Of a stretch of DNA of 41,033 nt, positions 1 through 8,186 are shown piece after piece. The notes below the pieces were generated by a model. That model saw only the letters and a program-made list of their open reading frames with translations, did no database searches and was not told the DNA's origin. Numbering within the stretch: the first letter of the stretch is position 1; every line of letters begins with the position of its first letter. The stretch is from Candidatus Kuenenia stuttgartensis (GTDB lineage Bacteria > Planctomycetota > GCA-002687715 > CAIWVZ01): the NCBI GenBank assembly GCA_945860915.1, contig CAMARR010000009.1, positions 1 to 41,033 of the forward strand, in the 5' to 3' direction. Made by a program: the position numbers and the translations under genes.

Positions 1-1144
1 TGGCTACCCGCGCAGCATTGCGGCCGGGCGATCCAACGACCTCGACCGGCGCTGAGGCCGCTGGTCGCGATCCGAACGCCACGATAGTGCCCGCCGGCAG
101 ACGTTCAGGGAGCGGGACACCGACAAACAGGGTCAGGTCATGGGCACCCGCCGAACCGACCTCCCCGATGGAGGTCACCCTGTGAGATTTGGCAGCATCC
201 AACTTCCCTGAGGCTGCCAGTGCGGCGTCCAGATAGGGCGTCTTCCCCTCTGCCACCACCAACACGGCGACCAGAGCCTCCGGTGGCAAGACGAGTTCCG
301 CTACATCGTCATCGGGCCATGCATCGGAGGGGACTAGCCGCAGCCGCGGGCTTTGGCCCGTTCCCGATGGAATCGGCAATCGCACCTGCCCGGTCCCTGA
401 GACACTGACACGTGCCCGTACTTCACCGTCTGATTCAATAACAAGTTCCCGAGCCGACCTAGAGTCCACGTCGACCGTGAGCCCCTGCGCATCATGCGCG
501 ACGGCACGGATGCCACCGATTTCTGGTAGCGCGCCATTGTGTGACGAAGCAACAAGCACCGAATCAGGCAGGCCAACGCTTACATCGAAAGGAGTAACCA
601 CAACACACCGCACACTCGGCGAAGCTCGTACGAATCGTGCAAGCATCGTCGTGTCACGCAAGCCACGGCCCACAATCGCAGCCTCCGGCGCCGTGATACT
701 TGCCATGCCTTCTTCCCACGCGATAAAACGCACCGACCCATCCCGCGCTGCGACAGCGCGAACCTCATTGGCCCGGGCAACGATGCCATCCCAAAGCGAA
801 TTGGCTCCGACTCGCGACGTAACCCCAGGCGAAGTATCAAGGAATACGGCGGTCTCGCGCCGCGGAGGCTCGCCGTGCTCGCGATAGGGGTTCGCTAAAG
901 CCACGATGACAAATGCCAACGCGAGGATCTTGAGTAAAATGCTCAACATCTGCCGCAGGAACTGAAAGTCGCGCCGTTTCGCCGACACGGCTCGATCCCA
1001 GAGCGGTAACCACGGAACGGTCACCACGACTGCGCGCCGGCGAACGAGGAGCAAGAGCAAGACCAGCGGAAGCGCCCACAGCCCTTTCAGAATCTCCGGA
1101 TTCTCGAAACGGAGGTTGGCCCAAAGGTCATTGAAATTGATCAT
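1..1144 (-). CDS. BatA/VWA-like membrane protein, 3' end beyond window
   Basis: The reading frame is open from the ATG at 1144 to the left edge (381 codons, no stop), so the C-terminus is missing. The first ~85 residues match the BatA (aerotolerance, N-terminal double-anchor) pattern: a 'FENPEILKGLWALP' start, a hydrophobic segment, an RRR turn, a 'VPWLPLW' stretch, and a second hydrophobic segment ending 'LANPY'. A VWA-like domain follows, but its metal site is degenerate: 'DTSPG' around residue 103 where DxSxS is expected. The start codon overlaps the stop of the DUF58 gene as ATGA, so the two are translationally coupled. In this family the protein sits in the inner membrane with its VWA domain outside, next to MoxR/DUF58 partners. 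The exact role is unknown. Family assignment is confident; function is not. Confidence 0.82.
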   Translation of the reverse strand, partial: MINFNDLWANLRFENPEILKGLWALPLVLLLLLVRRRAVVVTVPWLPLWDRAVSAKRRDFQFLRQMLSILLKILALAFVIVALANPYREHGEPPRRETAVFLDTSPGVTSRVGANSLWDGIVARANEVRAVAARDGSVRFIAWEEGMASITAPEAAIVGRGLRDTTMLARFVRASPSVRCVVVTPFDVSVGLPDSVLVASSHNGALPEIGGIRAVAHDAQGLTVDVDSRSARELVIESDGEVRARVSVSGTGQVRLPIPSGTGQSPRLRLVPSDAWPDDDVAELVLPPEALVAVLVVAEGKTPYLDAALAASGKLDAAKSHRVTSIGEVGSAGAHDLTLFVGVPLPERLPAGTIVAFGSRPAASAPVEVVGSPGRNAARVA

Positions 1145-2013
1145 CGGACGAGCGCCCTCGCCCGCAACGTCTCCAGCACGAGCGTTTCGGTTTCTGCTGA
1201 CGCATCTAACCGGTGATATCCCACGCCGAGCGCCCTTGCGGTCCGTGACGCCTCTGCGAAGTGGGATTCAACGATCTCGCGGTACTTCGCCAAAAGCGAA
1301 GGACTCAACTCAGCGCGGGTACGACGCCCAGATTCTGAATCAACGAGTTCGACCAGCCCCGAAAGCGCAGGCTCGGTTTCAGTCGGCAAGTACAGGTGCA
1401 GGGCCTCGACAATCTCGCCCCTCTGCCTGAGCCAAGCCATGCCTGTTTCGAAGCAACGCGTATCCCACCAGTCACTCAAAATGAGAGTGACTCCGGGGTG
1501 TCGACGCGCGACAAACACCGATTGCGCCGTTGCGAGGAGATCCCCTTCCTTCGCCCCATCGAGCTTGTCGAGATGAGCAAGGTAGGCGGTCGCGCCCGCG
1601 CGACCCGAAAACGCGGTGTCGCTTCGGCTGCCCGGAAATGGGACAACGCGTACTGCGCCGTGACGTGCAAGCACAATCCAGCCCAATGCGGCAGCAAGTT
1701 TCCGCGCCGCGTCCGCTTTACCCCCTCCCGAAGATGTCATCGAGGCACTGACATCGATGAGGATGGTGACTTTCGGCTGCACCTCCGCGTCAAACTCCTT
1801 GATCACAAGTTCGTCCAAGCGCAAGAACGCATTCCAGTCGATGAACCTAGGGTCGTCCCCCGCCACATATCCGCGGTGTCCTCGAAACGACGTGCCTGGT
1901 CCGCGCCGTGCCGAAAGCGTATCGCCCTGCCGTTCTCCCGAGTGCATCCTGCGCACACGAAGCTCGAGCCGTTCAAGTCGTGCCAAGAACTCCGGTGCGA
2001 GAAGCGATGTCAT
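1141..2013 (-). CDS. DUF58 domain-containing protein
   Basis: This 290-residue protein carries the DUF58 hallmark around residues 50-75: 'GDDPRFIDWNAFLRLDELVIKEFDAE' in two overlapping motifs, 'DDPRFIDWN' and 'VIKEFDAE'. A VWA-type fold follows with an intact MIDAS start, 'DVSAS', near residue 87, and a downstream 'LILSDWWD'. DUF58 proteins are normally encoded beside a MoxR AAA+ ATPase and BatA/BatB proteins and are thought to act in envelope integrity or metal and cofactor insertion. No MoxR gene is in view; it may lie left of the window. The 5' end is 7 bases after the stop of the 467-residue membrane protein, and the 3' end overlaps the BatA-like gene by 4 bases, so this is one operon. 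Identification is confident; the substrate is unknown. Confidence 0.92.
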   Translation of the reverse strand: MTSLLAPEFLARLERLELRVRRMHSGERQGDTLSARRGPGTSFRGHRGYVAGDDPRFIDWNAFLRLDELVIKEFDAEVQPKVTILIDVSASMTSSGGGKADAARKLAAALGWIVLARHGAVRVVPFPGSRSDTAFSGRAGATAYLAHLDKLDGAKEGDLLATAQSVFVARRHPGVTLILSDWWDTRCFETGMAWLRQRGEIVEALHLYLPTETEPALSGLVELVDSESGRRTRAELSPSLLAKYREIVESHFAEASRTARALGVGYHRLDASAETETLVLETLRARALVR

Positions 2014-2020
2014 GAATAGA

Positions 2021-3424
2021 TCAACCGTCTACGCGGCGGAAGTAGCGGCGTGCCGCCTCGCGATCCGCAGGGGCAACCTGATGCTTCGGCATTCCGGACT
2101 CTGGTTGTCGCGTCAAATCGCGGGGCGGGACAAGCGATGGAGCCGGAGGCGGAGGAGGTGGCAGTGGCGCATCGCCACCCTTCTCCCGATTCCAGACCGA
2201 AACTTCCTTCTCTATAGTTGGTCCACCGGAAAGCAACGGCTCGATCGCCTTCGCGACGCGCTGCGCCTCCGGAAGTCGATCAGGATCGCCCAGTTTTGGC
2301 GCAGTTTTGGGTCCGTCAGTATTGCCCTTCTTGTAGGGCTTATCCGCCACCTCTCGTTTCTCCGGCTTCTCCGACGTTCCCACCGGTTGGCGAATCTTGA
2401 TGGACTCCTGTTCGATATTCTCCGTGACCTGGAAGACGATTTGATTTCCCATCAGTCCATCATCGATCACCGTGTTTGGGATCGACGGAGCCGCGGCGAT
2501 CTGTAGTGTGAATAGACCTGGACGGTAGATCCCGAGCCGCTTCATCAGGTCGAGAATCGGGACACGTTGTTCGCGCTTGCCTGGCTCGGTCGGGACAGTC
2601 CATCCAAGTGGCAATGAGACGACGCGAAAACCGTCGCCAAATCCTGCGTCTGGATAAGGAAGGCCATCCGAGATCGCGAGCCGGACATCAATAGGAACGT
2701 CGGCCGAGATCCGCTCACGAGACTCCAATGTTATTTTTAATTCAATTGGACATTCAAGAATGTAGATGCGACGATCACTCTTCATCGTGATTTGCACGGA
2801 TGAAACGCCGACATTCGTCCTGGAATCAGCGGAGGCCGATTGCGCCTGACGCGATTCGGGTACGAGTCCCGCGTCGTCCTTTGCAGTGATCGCTGCTGCC
2901 ACGCTGCGAGCAAACCTCGCCAACCCATTGCTGCCGTCAGTGCTGAGCATCAGGGCCAGCACGACGCTGATGCCCAACATGATCAGCAGCCAAATGACAT
3001 CTACAGGAACGACCGCGAACCGCTTCGGCGGTGCGAGGCCGGCAGCCACTTGATCAGCAGAAGATAGGACTAGAGGCGCAAGGCGACGCTCGTGTCCTTC
3101 CGAAATGAGCCAAGCTCCCGCCACAACGAGATCGGGCTGAGGTGAACGCGCGCCAAGGTCATGCGCCGCCGACGTCACACCCTCGCGAATCAAGCGGCGT
3201 CGTTCGCCGAACCAAGCGACGAGGGCGGCAAACAGCACCAAGACCAATCCCCCTCGCGCTCCAGTGATCCACGGGGCTTTGATCGAGTGCGAAAAGAAGC
3301 CGATGACCACAAGTGGGCTCGACCACGCCGCTAGGCGCAAGAAATGACGAACCCCGGCCGAAGCCCAACGTCGATCCACCTCGCGACGGAGGTGTTGCTC
3401 GAGATGGCTGGCCGGGGTGGTCAT
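2021..3424 (-). CDS. Membrane protein with proline-rich tail, unknown
   Basis: I do not recognise a named family with certainty for this 467-residue protein. It begins with a charged helix, then two hydrophobic segments near residues 30-70 and a further one near 145-165. A beta-rich soluble domain follows, including 'RIYILECPIELKITLESRERI', read as two short strands around residues 225-245. The C-terminal ~130 residues are low complexity and rich in P, K and E, with a run of seven prolines near residue 420. The charged N-terminus with paired membrane helices resembles DUF4175-type proteins encoded beside DUF58/MoxR genes, which is a weak similarity. It lies 7 bases upstream of the DUF58 gene and 31 bases after a DUF1579 gene, so it is probably an operon member. 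It is likely inner-membrane with a periplasmic beta domain. Confidence 0.75.
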   Translation of the reverse strand: MTTPASHLEQHLRREVDRRWASAGVRHFLRLAAWSSPLVVIGFFSHSIKAPWITGARGGLVLVLFAALVAWFGERRRLIREGVTSAAHDLGARSPQPDLVVAGAWLISEGHERRLAPLVLSSADQVAAGLAPPKRFAVVPVDVIWLLIMLGISVVLALMLSTDGSNGLARFARSVAAAITAKDDAGLVPESRQAQSASADSRTNVGVSSVQITMKSDRRIYILECPIELKITLESRERISADVPIDVRLAISDGLPYPDAGFGDGFRVVSLPLGWTVPTEPGKREQRVPILDLMKRLGIYRPGLFTLQIAAAPSIPNTVIDDGLMGNQIVFQVTENIEQESIKIRQPVGTSEKPEKREVADKPYKKGNTDGPKTAPKLGDPDRLPEAQRVAKAIEPLLSGGPTIEKEVSVWNREKGGDAPLPPPPPPAPSLVPPRDLTRQPESGMPKHQVAPADREAARRYFRRVDG

Positions 3425-3446
3425 AGGGAGATGCTATCGCCCCAAC

Positions 3447-3466
3447 CGCGTCGCTTCAGCGGCGCG
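3447..3466 (-). other. GC-rich hairpin spanning a stop codon
   Basis: An imperfect inverted repeat (CGCG-C-CGC, loop TGAA, GCG-A-CGCG on the minus strand) has one internal mismatch. The loop contains the TGA stop of the DUF1579 gene. It lies about 20 bases upstream of the next start and has no T-run, so it is not a standard terminator. It could slow ribosomes or stabilise the 3' end of the first cistron, or be chance in GC-rich DNA. Confidence 0.3.
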
Positions 3467-4103
3467 TCGATTCGCATTCCATGATCGTGGTGTCGCCAAT
3501 CCCCGGGATGTCCATGCGGAAGATCGCCTTGCGTGTCTTGGCTGTCGGACGGGTGATGGTCTCGGTCATGATCGTCGTCTCTCCCATGGGACCGGTGCCA
3601 ACGACCTTGTAGACGGCTTCCTTCTTCTCTGCGCTATGGGTTCCGTCAATCGAATGCGGAGCCATGGACCAAGAGTCGACCCATGTGCCTCGATAGCTCT
3701 TCTTGAAAGGATCGTAGCCCAGAACGAGATGCCCGTGGAAGGAGCCGTCGGTTGCCTTCCAGTCCTCGGTGAGCCAAAGTCCGCCAGGCATCAACGTCGC
3801 GGTATGGGTGCCCTTCATGATGGTCGGGGGTTTCCCTGGCTCCATGTACATCTTCATGGTGAAGTCCCAGATGCCAACGTCCTCGGCTAGAGCTGCGTGC
3901 TCAGGCAGAGCTTTCGCCACTGGCATTCCCGCCGCCTCTGCGGCTTTCGGAGGATCCTGCGGCTTCTTTGCATCCTGCGGCACGGCGCGGGCTATTGAGG
4001 CGCTGGAGGTTGTCGGGGGCCCTTGTTGTTGCGTCTGAACCGGAAATCCAACCCAAGCCGCAAACCCCAAACCTACAAGCGCTACAGCTGACTTCAAAAG
4101 CAT
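3456..4103 (-). CDS. Secreted DUF1579 domain protein
   Basis: This 215-residue protein starts with an N-terminal signal peptide (hydrophobic from residue 2 to about 22, ending near 'PVQTQQ'). A linker rich in P, K and A follows, then a DUF1579 domain from about residue 68 to the end. Typical features are 'EHAALAEDVGIWDF', 'GGLWLTEDW', 'GHLVLGYDPFKKSYRGTWVDSW' read as consecutive short motifs, and a final strand 'TTIMECE'. DUF1579 is a lipocalin-like beta-barrel family of unknown ligand, common in planctomycetes and often secreted. The gene ends 31 bases before the membrane-protein gene of the DUF58 cluster and may lead that transcript. It diverges from a methyltransferase gene across a 112-base gap. 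Family assignment is confident; function is unknown. Confidence 0.85.
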   Translation of the reverse strand: MLLKSAVALVGLGFAAWVGFPVQTQQQGPPTTSSASIARAVPQDAKKPQDPPKAAEAAGMPVAKALPEHAALAEDVGIWDFTMKMYMEPGKPPTIMKGTHTATLMPGGLWLTEDWKATDGSFHGHLVLGYDPFKKSYRGTWVDSWSMAPHSIDGTHSAEKKEAVYKVVGTGPMGETTIMTETITRPTAKTRKAIFRMDIPGIGDTTIMECESTRR

Positions 4104-4215
4104 ATGGTCCCTTCACGGGGTGCTCAACGCGACCCAAGCGGCATGATCTTCGCCGCCGAGTCCCGACATTGCAACCGGGCGTGCTATCAATTCGTCCTAC
4201 CGATAGAACTGCCCA

Positions 4216-5019
4216 ATGCCCAAGTCCCTTGCTTCTCGCGCCGACAGACACGATCTCTATCAACGTTCCGTCCAAACTCCGGATCGTGACATGCGCTGGC
4301 TCGTCAACGCATATGAGCGACTTGCGGGTCACCCCCTACGGCACTTTCGCGAGGATTTCTGCGGGACAGCCGCGCTTTCATGTGCATTTGTCAAACGTCA
4401 TCCGGACAACCACGCAATTGGCGTCGATCTCGACGGCCCGACCCTTTCGTGGGGAATGACCCATAACGTTGCGGCCCTCACGGAAGAAGCGCGCGAGCGC
4501 GTCGCCTTGGTTCAAGCGGATGTCCGCGACGTGACTCGCCCAAAGGTCGAACTTCTCGCTGCAGCCAACTTCTCGTGGTTCGTTTTTCACGAACGACCCG
4601 CACTTAAGCTCTACTTCGAGAACGCAAAGAGGTCCATCAAGAGTGGTGGTTGGCTGTTCCTCGACCTATGGGGTGGTTCGGAATCCCATGCGTGTCACAC
4701 GGAGACACGACGCCTCAAGGGATTCACCTACACATGGGATCAGGTGGACTTTGATCCAATCAATGCGCGCACCGTGGCACACATTCACTTTGGTTTCCGA
4801 GACGGTTCAAAACTAAAGAACGCGTTCACCTATGACTGGAGGATGTGGAGCATTCCCGAAGCCACCGATCTCCTAAGAGAAGTCGGATTCGAGGATGTCC
4901 ATGTTTACTGGGAGAGTGCTGAGCCGGAGACTGGAAAGGGCACCGGAATTTTCCGTAGGCGAGAAATCGGGACACCCGACCTCTCCTATGTCGCCTACGT
5001 CATGGGGCGATGCCCCTGA
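4216..5019 (+). CDS. Class I SAM-dependent methyltransferase
   Basis: This 267-residue protein has a Rossmann-type methyltransferase core. The SAM-binding motif I region is 'EDFCGTA' (residues ~46-52), followed by 'AIGVDLDGPTLSWG' with the acidic residue that binds the ribose. A motif IV/V-like segment 'LLAAANFSWFVFHER' and 'GGWLFLDLWGG' follow. The 'EDFCGTA' variant defines a subgroup annotated only as class I methyltransferase with unknown substrate. It has no signal peptide, so it is cytoplasmic. It is a single plus-strand gene: it diverges from the DUF1579 gene and converges on the UspA-like gene with a 6-base gap, so it is probably monocistronic. I chose the ATG at 4216 because the N-terminus fits the family length. 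No strong Shine-Dalgarno sequence is visible. Confidence 0.88.
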   Translation: MPKSLASRADRHDLYQRSVQTPDRDMRWLVNAYERLAGHPLRHFREDFCGTAALSCAFVKRHPDNHAIGVDLDGPTLSWGMTHNVAALTEEARERVALVQADVRDVTRPKVELLAAANFSWFVFHERPALKLYFENAKRSIKSGGWLFLDLWGGSESHACHTETRRLKGFTYTWDQVDFDPINARTVAHIHFGFRDGSKLKNAFTYDWRMWSIPEATDLLREVGFEDVHVYWESAEPETGKGTGIFRRREIGTPDLSYVAYVMGRCP

Positions 5020-5025
5020 CATGCC

Positions 5026-5415
5026 TTAGTTACGTGCGAGCCCTTCAGACAAGACAAGCAAGCGGTCGGCACGACCTGTAAACGGCTGCATAGCGCTTGA
5101 GGTTTCAATGCCCTGCGCCAACAGGACTAGATCACCCTGAGCAACCTGGTCCCTAAGTTTGCTGAACAGGCCTGTGCTGTCAACGACTACCCTCGCCTGG
5201 ACACCATGCGCAGAAAACCGACGAAGCGCCTCGGACAAGGCCCGGCTCGCGGTCGACGCTGACGCGCTGTCGGATGCAAACAGTACGAACGCGAGAGGAA
5301 GTCGACGCGTGGCAGCGAGGCGGACGCCATGGCGCACCGCAAACTCAACACCCCTACGACCATCGAGAGGGACGATCACTCTTTGGACGACATCCATCTT
5401 CACGGAAGCCCGCAT
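5026..5415 (-). CDS. UspA-like small protein
   Basis: The 129-residue protein opens 'VVQRVIVPLDG' and continues with an alpha-beta pattern like a universal stress protein (strand, helix rich in A and R, strand 'LAFVLFASD', then 'ARVVVDSTG' and 'GDLVLLAQG'). The usual G-2x-G-9x-G-S/T nucleotide motif near the C-terminus is not present, so ATP binding is doubtful. The ATG at 5415 has GGAG six bases upstream. An internal ATG six codons later is a weaker alternative. The gene lies 280 bases downstream of the HEAT lipoprotein gene and converges on the methyltransferase gene. The USP assignment is inferred from fold pattern only and could be wrong. Confidence 0.6.
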   Translation of the reverse strand: MRASVKMDVVQRVIVPLDGRRGVEFAVRHGVRLAATRRLPLAFVLFASDSASASTASRALSEALRRFSAHGVQARVVVDSTGLFSKLRDQVAQGDLVLLAQGIETSSAMQPFTGRADRLLVLSEGLARN

Positions 5416-5695
5416 GGCAATCTCCGAGTCCGAGTGATGAAAGAACCGCGGAAAAGAACTCTCTGGAGAAGAAGGAAGGGAATGAAAGAGGGAAAAACAG
5501 AGAGCTTTTTACGTGGGGTCCACAACCCCGGTACTTCCACTATTCGAGCGGAGCACCACTTCGGCCGTTGCCCGGATGCCTCCAACGTGGATGCAAATCC
5601 CACAACGGGTCCTCTGCAGAACCCCATTGCGTCGGACTATCGACCACGCGAGCGAAAAGACTTAAGTCCCGCCGACTCGGGTCAACTCGGACGGA
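5416..5695. other. 280-base intergenic region
   Basis: No convincing gene is seen here. A 75-codon minus-strand frame (5400-5627) has no family signature and ends inside the UspA-like gene, so I do not call it. The right half carries the small palindrome GACTTAAGTC near 5659-5668 and a GTCGATAG box about 17-20 bases nearer the UspA-like gene, loosely like a sigma-28 promoter with over-long spacing. The left half holds a purine-rich tract flanked by an inverted repeat, listed separately. This is probably the leader or promoter of the UspA-like gene plus the 3' end of the HEAT lipoprotein transcript. Confidence 0.5.
5459..5504. repeat. Inverted repeat flanking a polypurine tract
   Basis: CTCTCTG at 5459-5465 and CAGAGAG at 5498-5504 form a perfect 7-base inverted repeat. 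The 32 bases between them are all purines on the plus strand except one T. On the plus strand the right arm is followed by CTTTTT. On the minus strand the left arm is followed by TTCTTTTCC, so a hairpin with a weak T-run can be drawn in both directions. The large loop makes a classical terminator unlikely. Confidence 0.4.
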
Positions 5696-7039
5696 CTAGC
5701 AGTTGCCGAAGGCAGCGGCAGCCGCGGCAAGAAACGCCTTTCGGACCCCCTCATCCACGGTCGCGCTATCCGGAAGCTCGATGAAGGACGCTTCCGCGAG
5801 GGCGAGCAATGCCAAAGCACGGGCGCCCGAAAGCCCTCCCTCGACCAGGTCAACGACGGCAGGGCGGTCGGCCTTGTCCCGGGTCACACGGAACCGCGCC
5901 ACCATCGCGGCTTCCACTACCTCCCGCGGCCCCTTCAGGCCTGAAAGAAGCGGAATGGCATCCTCTCGCCGAGAAGAGCCGACCGCCCGAAGGGCAGCCA
6001 ACGGCACCGATGGATCGACGTCCTTCAATGCACGGAGAAGCGCGCCTCTCCCCACGTCGCCCGGAACCGCTACCAGAGCTTCCGCGGAGCGCGATCTCAC
6101 TGACGGGAATGGGTCGCCTAGAAGCTCTGTGAGCATTGCATGGGACTTAGCAGTCCCCATTCCAGCGAGCGCCTGCGCCAAACCTGCTCGCCAAGTCGGC
6201 TTGTCCTTTGCCCGACCTAGGCCCTCCGTGATGAATGGCAGGGCGGGGTCGCCAAGACGCGCCAACATCTTGCGGGACTGCTCCATGAAGAGAAACTGAA
6301 ACTGGCCGACGATATCGACTTCAGTACGGATCCGCGCATCCACAATCGCGTCGAAACCGACTACGTAAGGTGTCCCTTCTCCTTTAAGCAACGTCGGGTC
6401 CTGAGAACGCTTAGCCCAGTACGTCTTCCAACGTGTGGCAGCGCGGGCCTTCGCTTCCATTCCAATGTCAGCGTCAAACCCAAAGTCTTCGCCTGTTGAC
6501 TCAATCAACATGCGGTTTGCGATTTCACTCTCATAGGCTTTTCGCTCAAGCGACGCAAGAAGGTTGCTTATTCCCGAACGACATCCGAGTTTCAGAAGGG
6601 CTCGCGCCGCATGGGCCGCCACAAGACCGTCACGATCATCTAGGGCGTGAAGAAGTTCAGGCAATGCGCGATACGACGAGATTGCTTCAAGCGCCACGGC
6701 CGCCATCGCTCTCTCGACTCCTCGGTCAAGAGGAAGGGCGTACGGATTTTCAACCGGTGCGAGTCCAAAAGTCGCGCTCGCGCGATATTCGAGAATAAAG
6801 GCTGTTTGACTGCGGTCCGCAAGCACGTGGCGCAGCGTGGCGACCGCCGCAACGTTGCCCGGCCGCGCTTCTTTCAAAATGCGCTCGATCCGTTCCGACG
6901 ACGTCACAGTTTCGTCAGTCATCATCGCTAACAGCGCCGAATTAGGAGTGTGGTTAAGGTCAGTCGCGGGCACGGGTACACGAGCCCCGCAGGCAGCGAG
7001 CAACAACAACACCATTAGGCTCAGGCTACTTCCCGACAT
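5696..7039 (-). CDS. HEAT-repeat lipoprotein
   Basis: The 447-residue protein starts with a lipoprotein signal peptide: a hydrophobic run followed by lipobox 'LAAC', predicted lipidated Cys at residue 17. The rest is almost all alpha-helical repeats of HEAT/PBS-lyase type, visible as recurring 'A.ALLKLG', 'LAQALAGMGTAKSHAMLTELL', 'VRSRSAEALVAV' and 'VPLAALRAVGS' units, each about 30 residues. HEAT proteins act as scaffolds and have no enzymatic motif here. It should be anchored in the periplasm or outer membrane. The start overlaps the end of the pentahaem cytochrome gene by 14 bases, making this the last cistron of the transporter-cytochrome operon. A scaffold or docking role for that system is inference from position. 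The lipobox and repeats are directly visible. Confidence 0.85.
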   Translation of the reverse strand: MSGSSLSLMVLLLLAACGARVPVPATDLNHTPNSALLAMMTDETVTSSERIERILKEARPGNVAAVATLRHVLADRSQTAFILEYRASATFGLAPVENPYALPLDRGVERAMAAVALEAISSYRALPELLHALDDRDGLVAAHAARALLKLGCRSGISNLLASLERKAYESEIANRMLIESTGEDFGFDADIGMEAKARAATRWKTYWAKRSQDPTLLKGEGTPYVVGFDAIVDARIRTEVDIVGQFQFLFMEQSRKMLARLGDPALPFITEGLGRAKDKPTWRAGLAQALAGMGTAKSHAMLTELLGDPFPSVRSRSAEALVAVPGDVGRGALLRALKDVDPSVPLAALRAVGSSRREDAIPLLSGLKGPREVVEAAMVARFRVTRDKADRPAVVDLVEGGLSGARALALLALAEASFIELPDSATVDEGVRKAFLAAAAAAFGNC

Positions 7040-8186
7040 TCTTCACACTTTCATGGAGGACACGGGCCTCACCGTCAGCAAGGAACGGTTGATTCTTGTA
7101 CAGAAGTCTTACGGTGACACGTTTGACTCGCTCGGGCAACGAAACTCGATACTGACGAGCCTCCCCCGACGGAATCTGAGTGTTCTCCGCATAATAGACC
7201 TTTCGATTTGGATTAAAGTCGGCAGCGACCCGCAGTGCATGGACGCTGACTAATCCAACGCTTCCAAGCGTCACGGTGTATTCCCTTTCAGCGCCAGGAG
7301 TCCTAAGCGGGTTCCTTAGATCAAATTCGTCGCGATACGGATTGCGGTAGCGATCGATCCGGCACGTGGCCACGGTCCCGTCTTCGAGCTCGCAGACCAG
7401 CGTGAGGTCCACCGTACGGTGTCGTTCGTCGGCCGGAAAATTGTGTCCTGTTCCGTCATTGCGCACAACAACACCCAAGGTCTGACCCTCAAGGTTGACG
7501 GTCATCGAGGCGGCGGACTTCAGTGTGGCGAGATCATGCGACGCCGGAAAGCGATGAGATTTACCCTTGCGTGCCGGGAGGGTCGATGTGGGGGCGCGAG
7601 CAACTTCCGGCATGTGGCATCCATTACAGTCCTTAAATCCGGGCCCTTTCACTGCGTAGGTCGTCTCCTTCCAGTCCTGCACGACCTTGTGTTGATCGTG
7701 GCAAGGTGTGCACGTACGCAAGTCCTTGATTGCAGTAGAAGGCATCGGGTTGCACGGCGCATCGACGGCCTGCGTGATGTGAGTTCCGCCAAGCATCGTG
7801 TCTTGATTGCGGTGACACGCAAAGCAGTCGACGCCATCCTCGAGATCCACGAGTCGTTCGAGTGCGCGTTCACCCAAGCCCGTCTCAGGAATTGGACGCG
7901 GCGCGTGGCACGGCAGGCAGTCGCGATCTCTGAAGCCCTTTGAAAGACGCTGAACTTCAGGATTGACGTAGGCCATTCCGTGCTGAGATCCAACCCACTC
8001 GTTGTACACCTCCTCATGGCACGGCTTGCAATCAGAACTCTTGCTCAAGGTCAATGCGCGCCCAAACCGGGGCAAGCTCTCCGCCGTCCTGCTCATACTT
8101 CCATTGGAGTCCTCGTCTCGCAGCCAGAGGACTGCGGCGATTGTCCCGATGAGAAGTGCGATTGCAAGCAGGGCGCGAGTGTTCAT
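7026..8186 (-). CDS. Pentahaem c-type cytochrome
   Basis: The 386-residue protein has an N-terminal membrane segment (residues ~5-22, 'ALLAIALLIGTIAAVLW') acting as an uncleaved anchor or signal. Five CxxCH haem sites follow: CKPCH 53-57, CLPCH 90-94, CFACH 121-125, CTPCH 159-163 and CNGCH 187-191. Spacing and the 'EEVYNEWVGSQHGMAY' start resemble the cytochrome c554/c-prime type. Residues ~215-380 lack haem sites and look beta-rich, including 'VVVRNDGTGHNFPADE' with possible distal His ligands. It is periplasmic and should transfer electrons. The start overlaps the ABC ATPase stop as ATGA, and the end overlaps the HEAT lipoprotein start. Cytochrome assignment is firm; the electron partner and substrate are unknown. 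It may reduce or oxidise the solute handled by the upstream transporter. Confidence 0.92.
   Translation of the reverse strand: MNTRALLAIALLIGTIAAVLWLRDEDSNGSMSRTAESLPRFGRALTLSKSSDCKPCHEEVYNEWVGSQHGMAYVNPEVQRLSKGFRDRDCLPCHAPRPIPETGLGERALERLVDLEDGVDCFACHRNQDTMLGGTHITQAVDAPCNPMPSTAIKDLRTCTPCHDQHKVVQDWKETTYAVKGPGFKDCNGCHMPEVARAPTSTLPARKGKSHRFPASHDLATLKSAASMTVNLEGQTLGVVVRNDGTGHNFPADERHRTVDLTLVCELEDGTVATCRIDRYRNPYRDEFDLRNPLRTPGAEREYTVTLGSVGLVSVHALRVAADFNPNRKVYYAENTQIPSGEARQYRVSLPERVKRVTVRLLYKNQPFLADGEARVLHESVKNVGK

Noticed and set aside
28..1124. Short minus-strand frames suggesting several small genes or a frameshift
   Set aside because: The true frame is open from 1144 to the window edge and encodes the BatA-like protein, so no frameshift is needed.
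1396..2019. 207-residue plus-strand frame
   Set aside because: It is the antisense shadow of the DUF58 gene, which has clear motifs.
5400..5627. 75-residue minus-strand frame
   Set aside because: No family signature, biased toward R, P and F, and it overlaps the UspA-like gene start.
5650..5695. Sigma-28-like promoter (TTAAGTCT and GTCGATAG boxes) before the UspA-like gene
   Set aside because: Each box differs from consensus at two positions and the spacer is 13 bases where 11 is usual. No flagellar gene is near.
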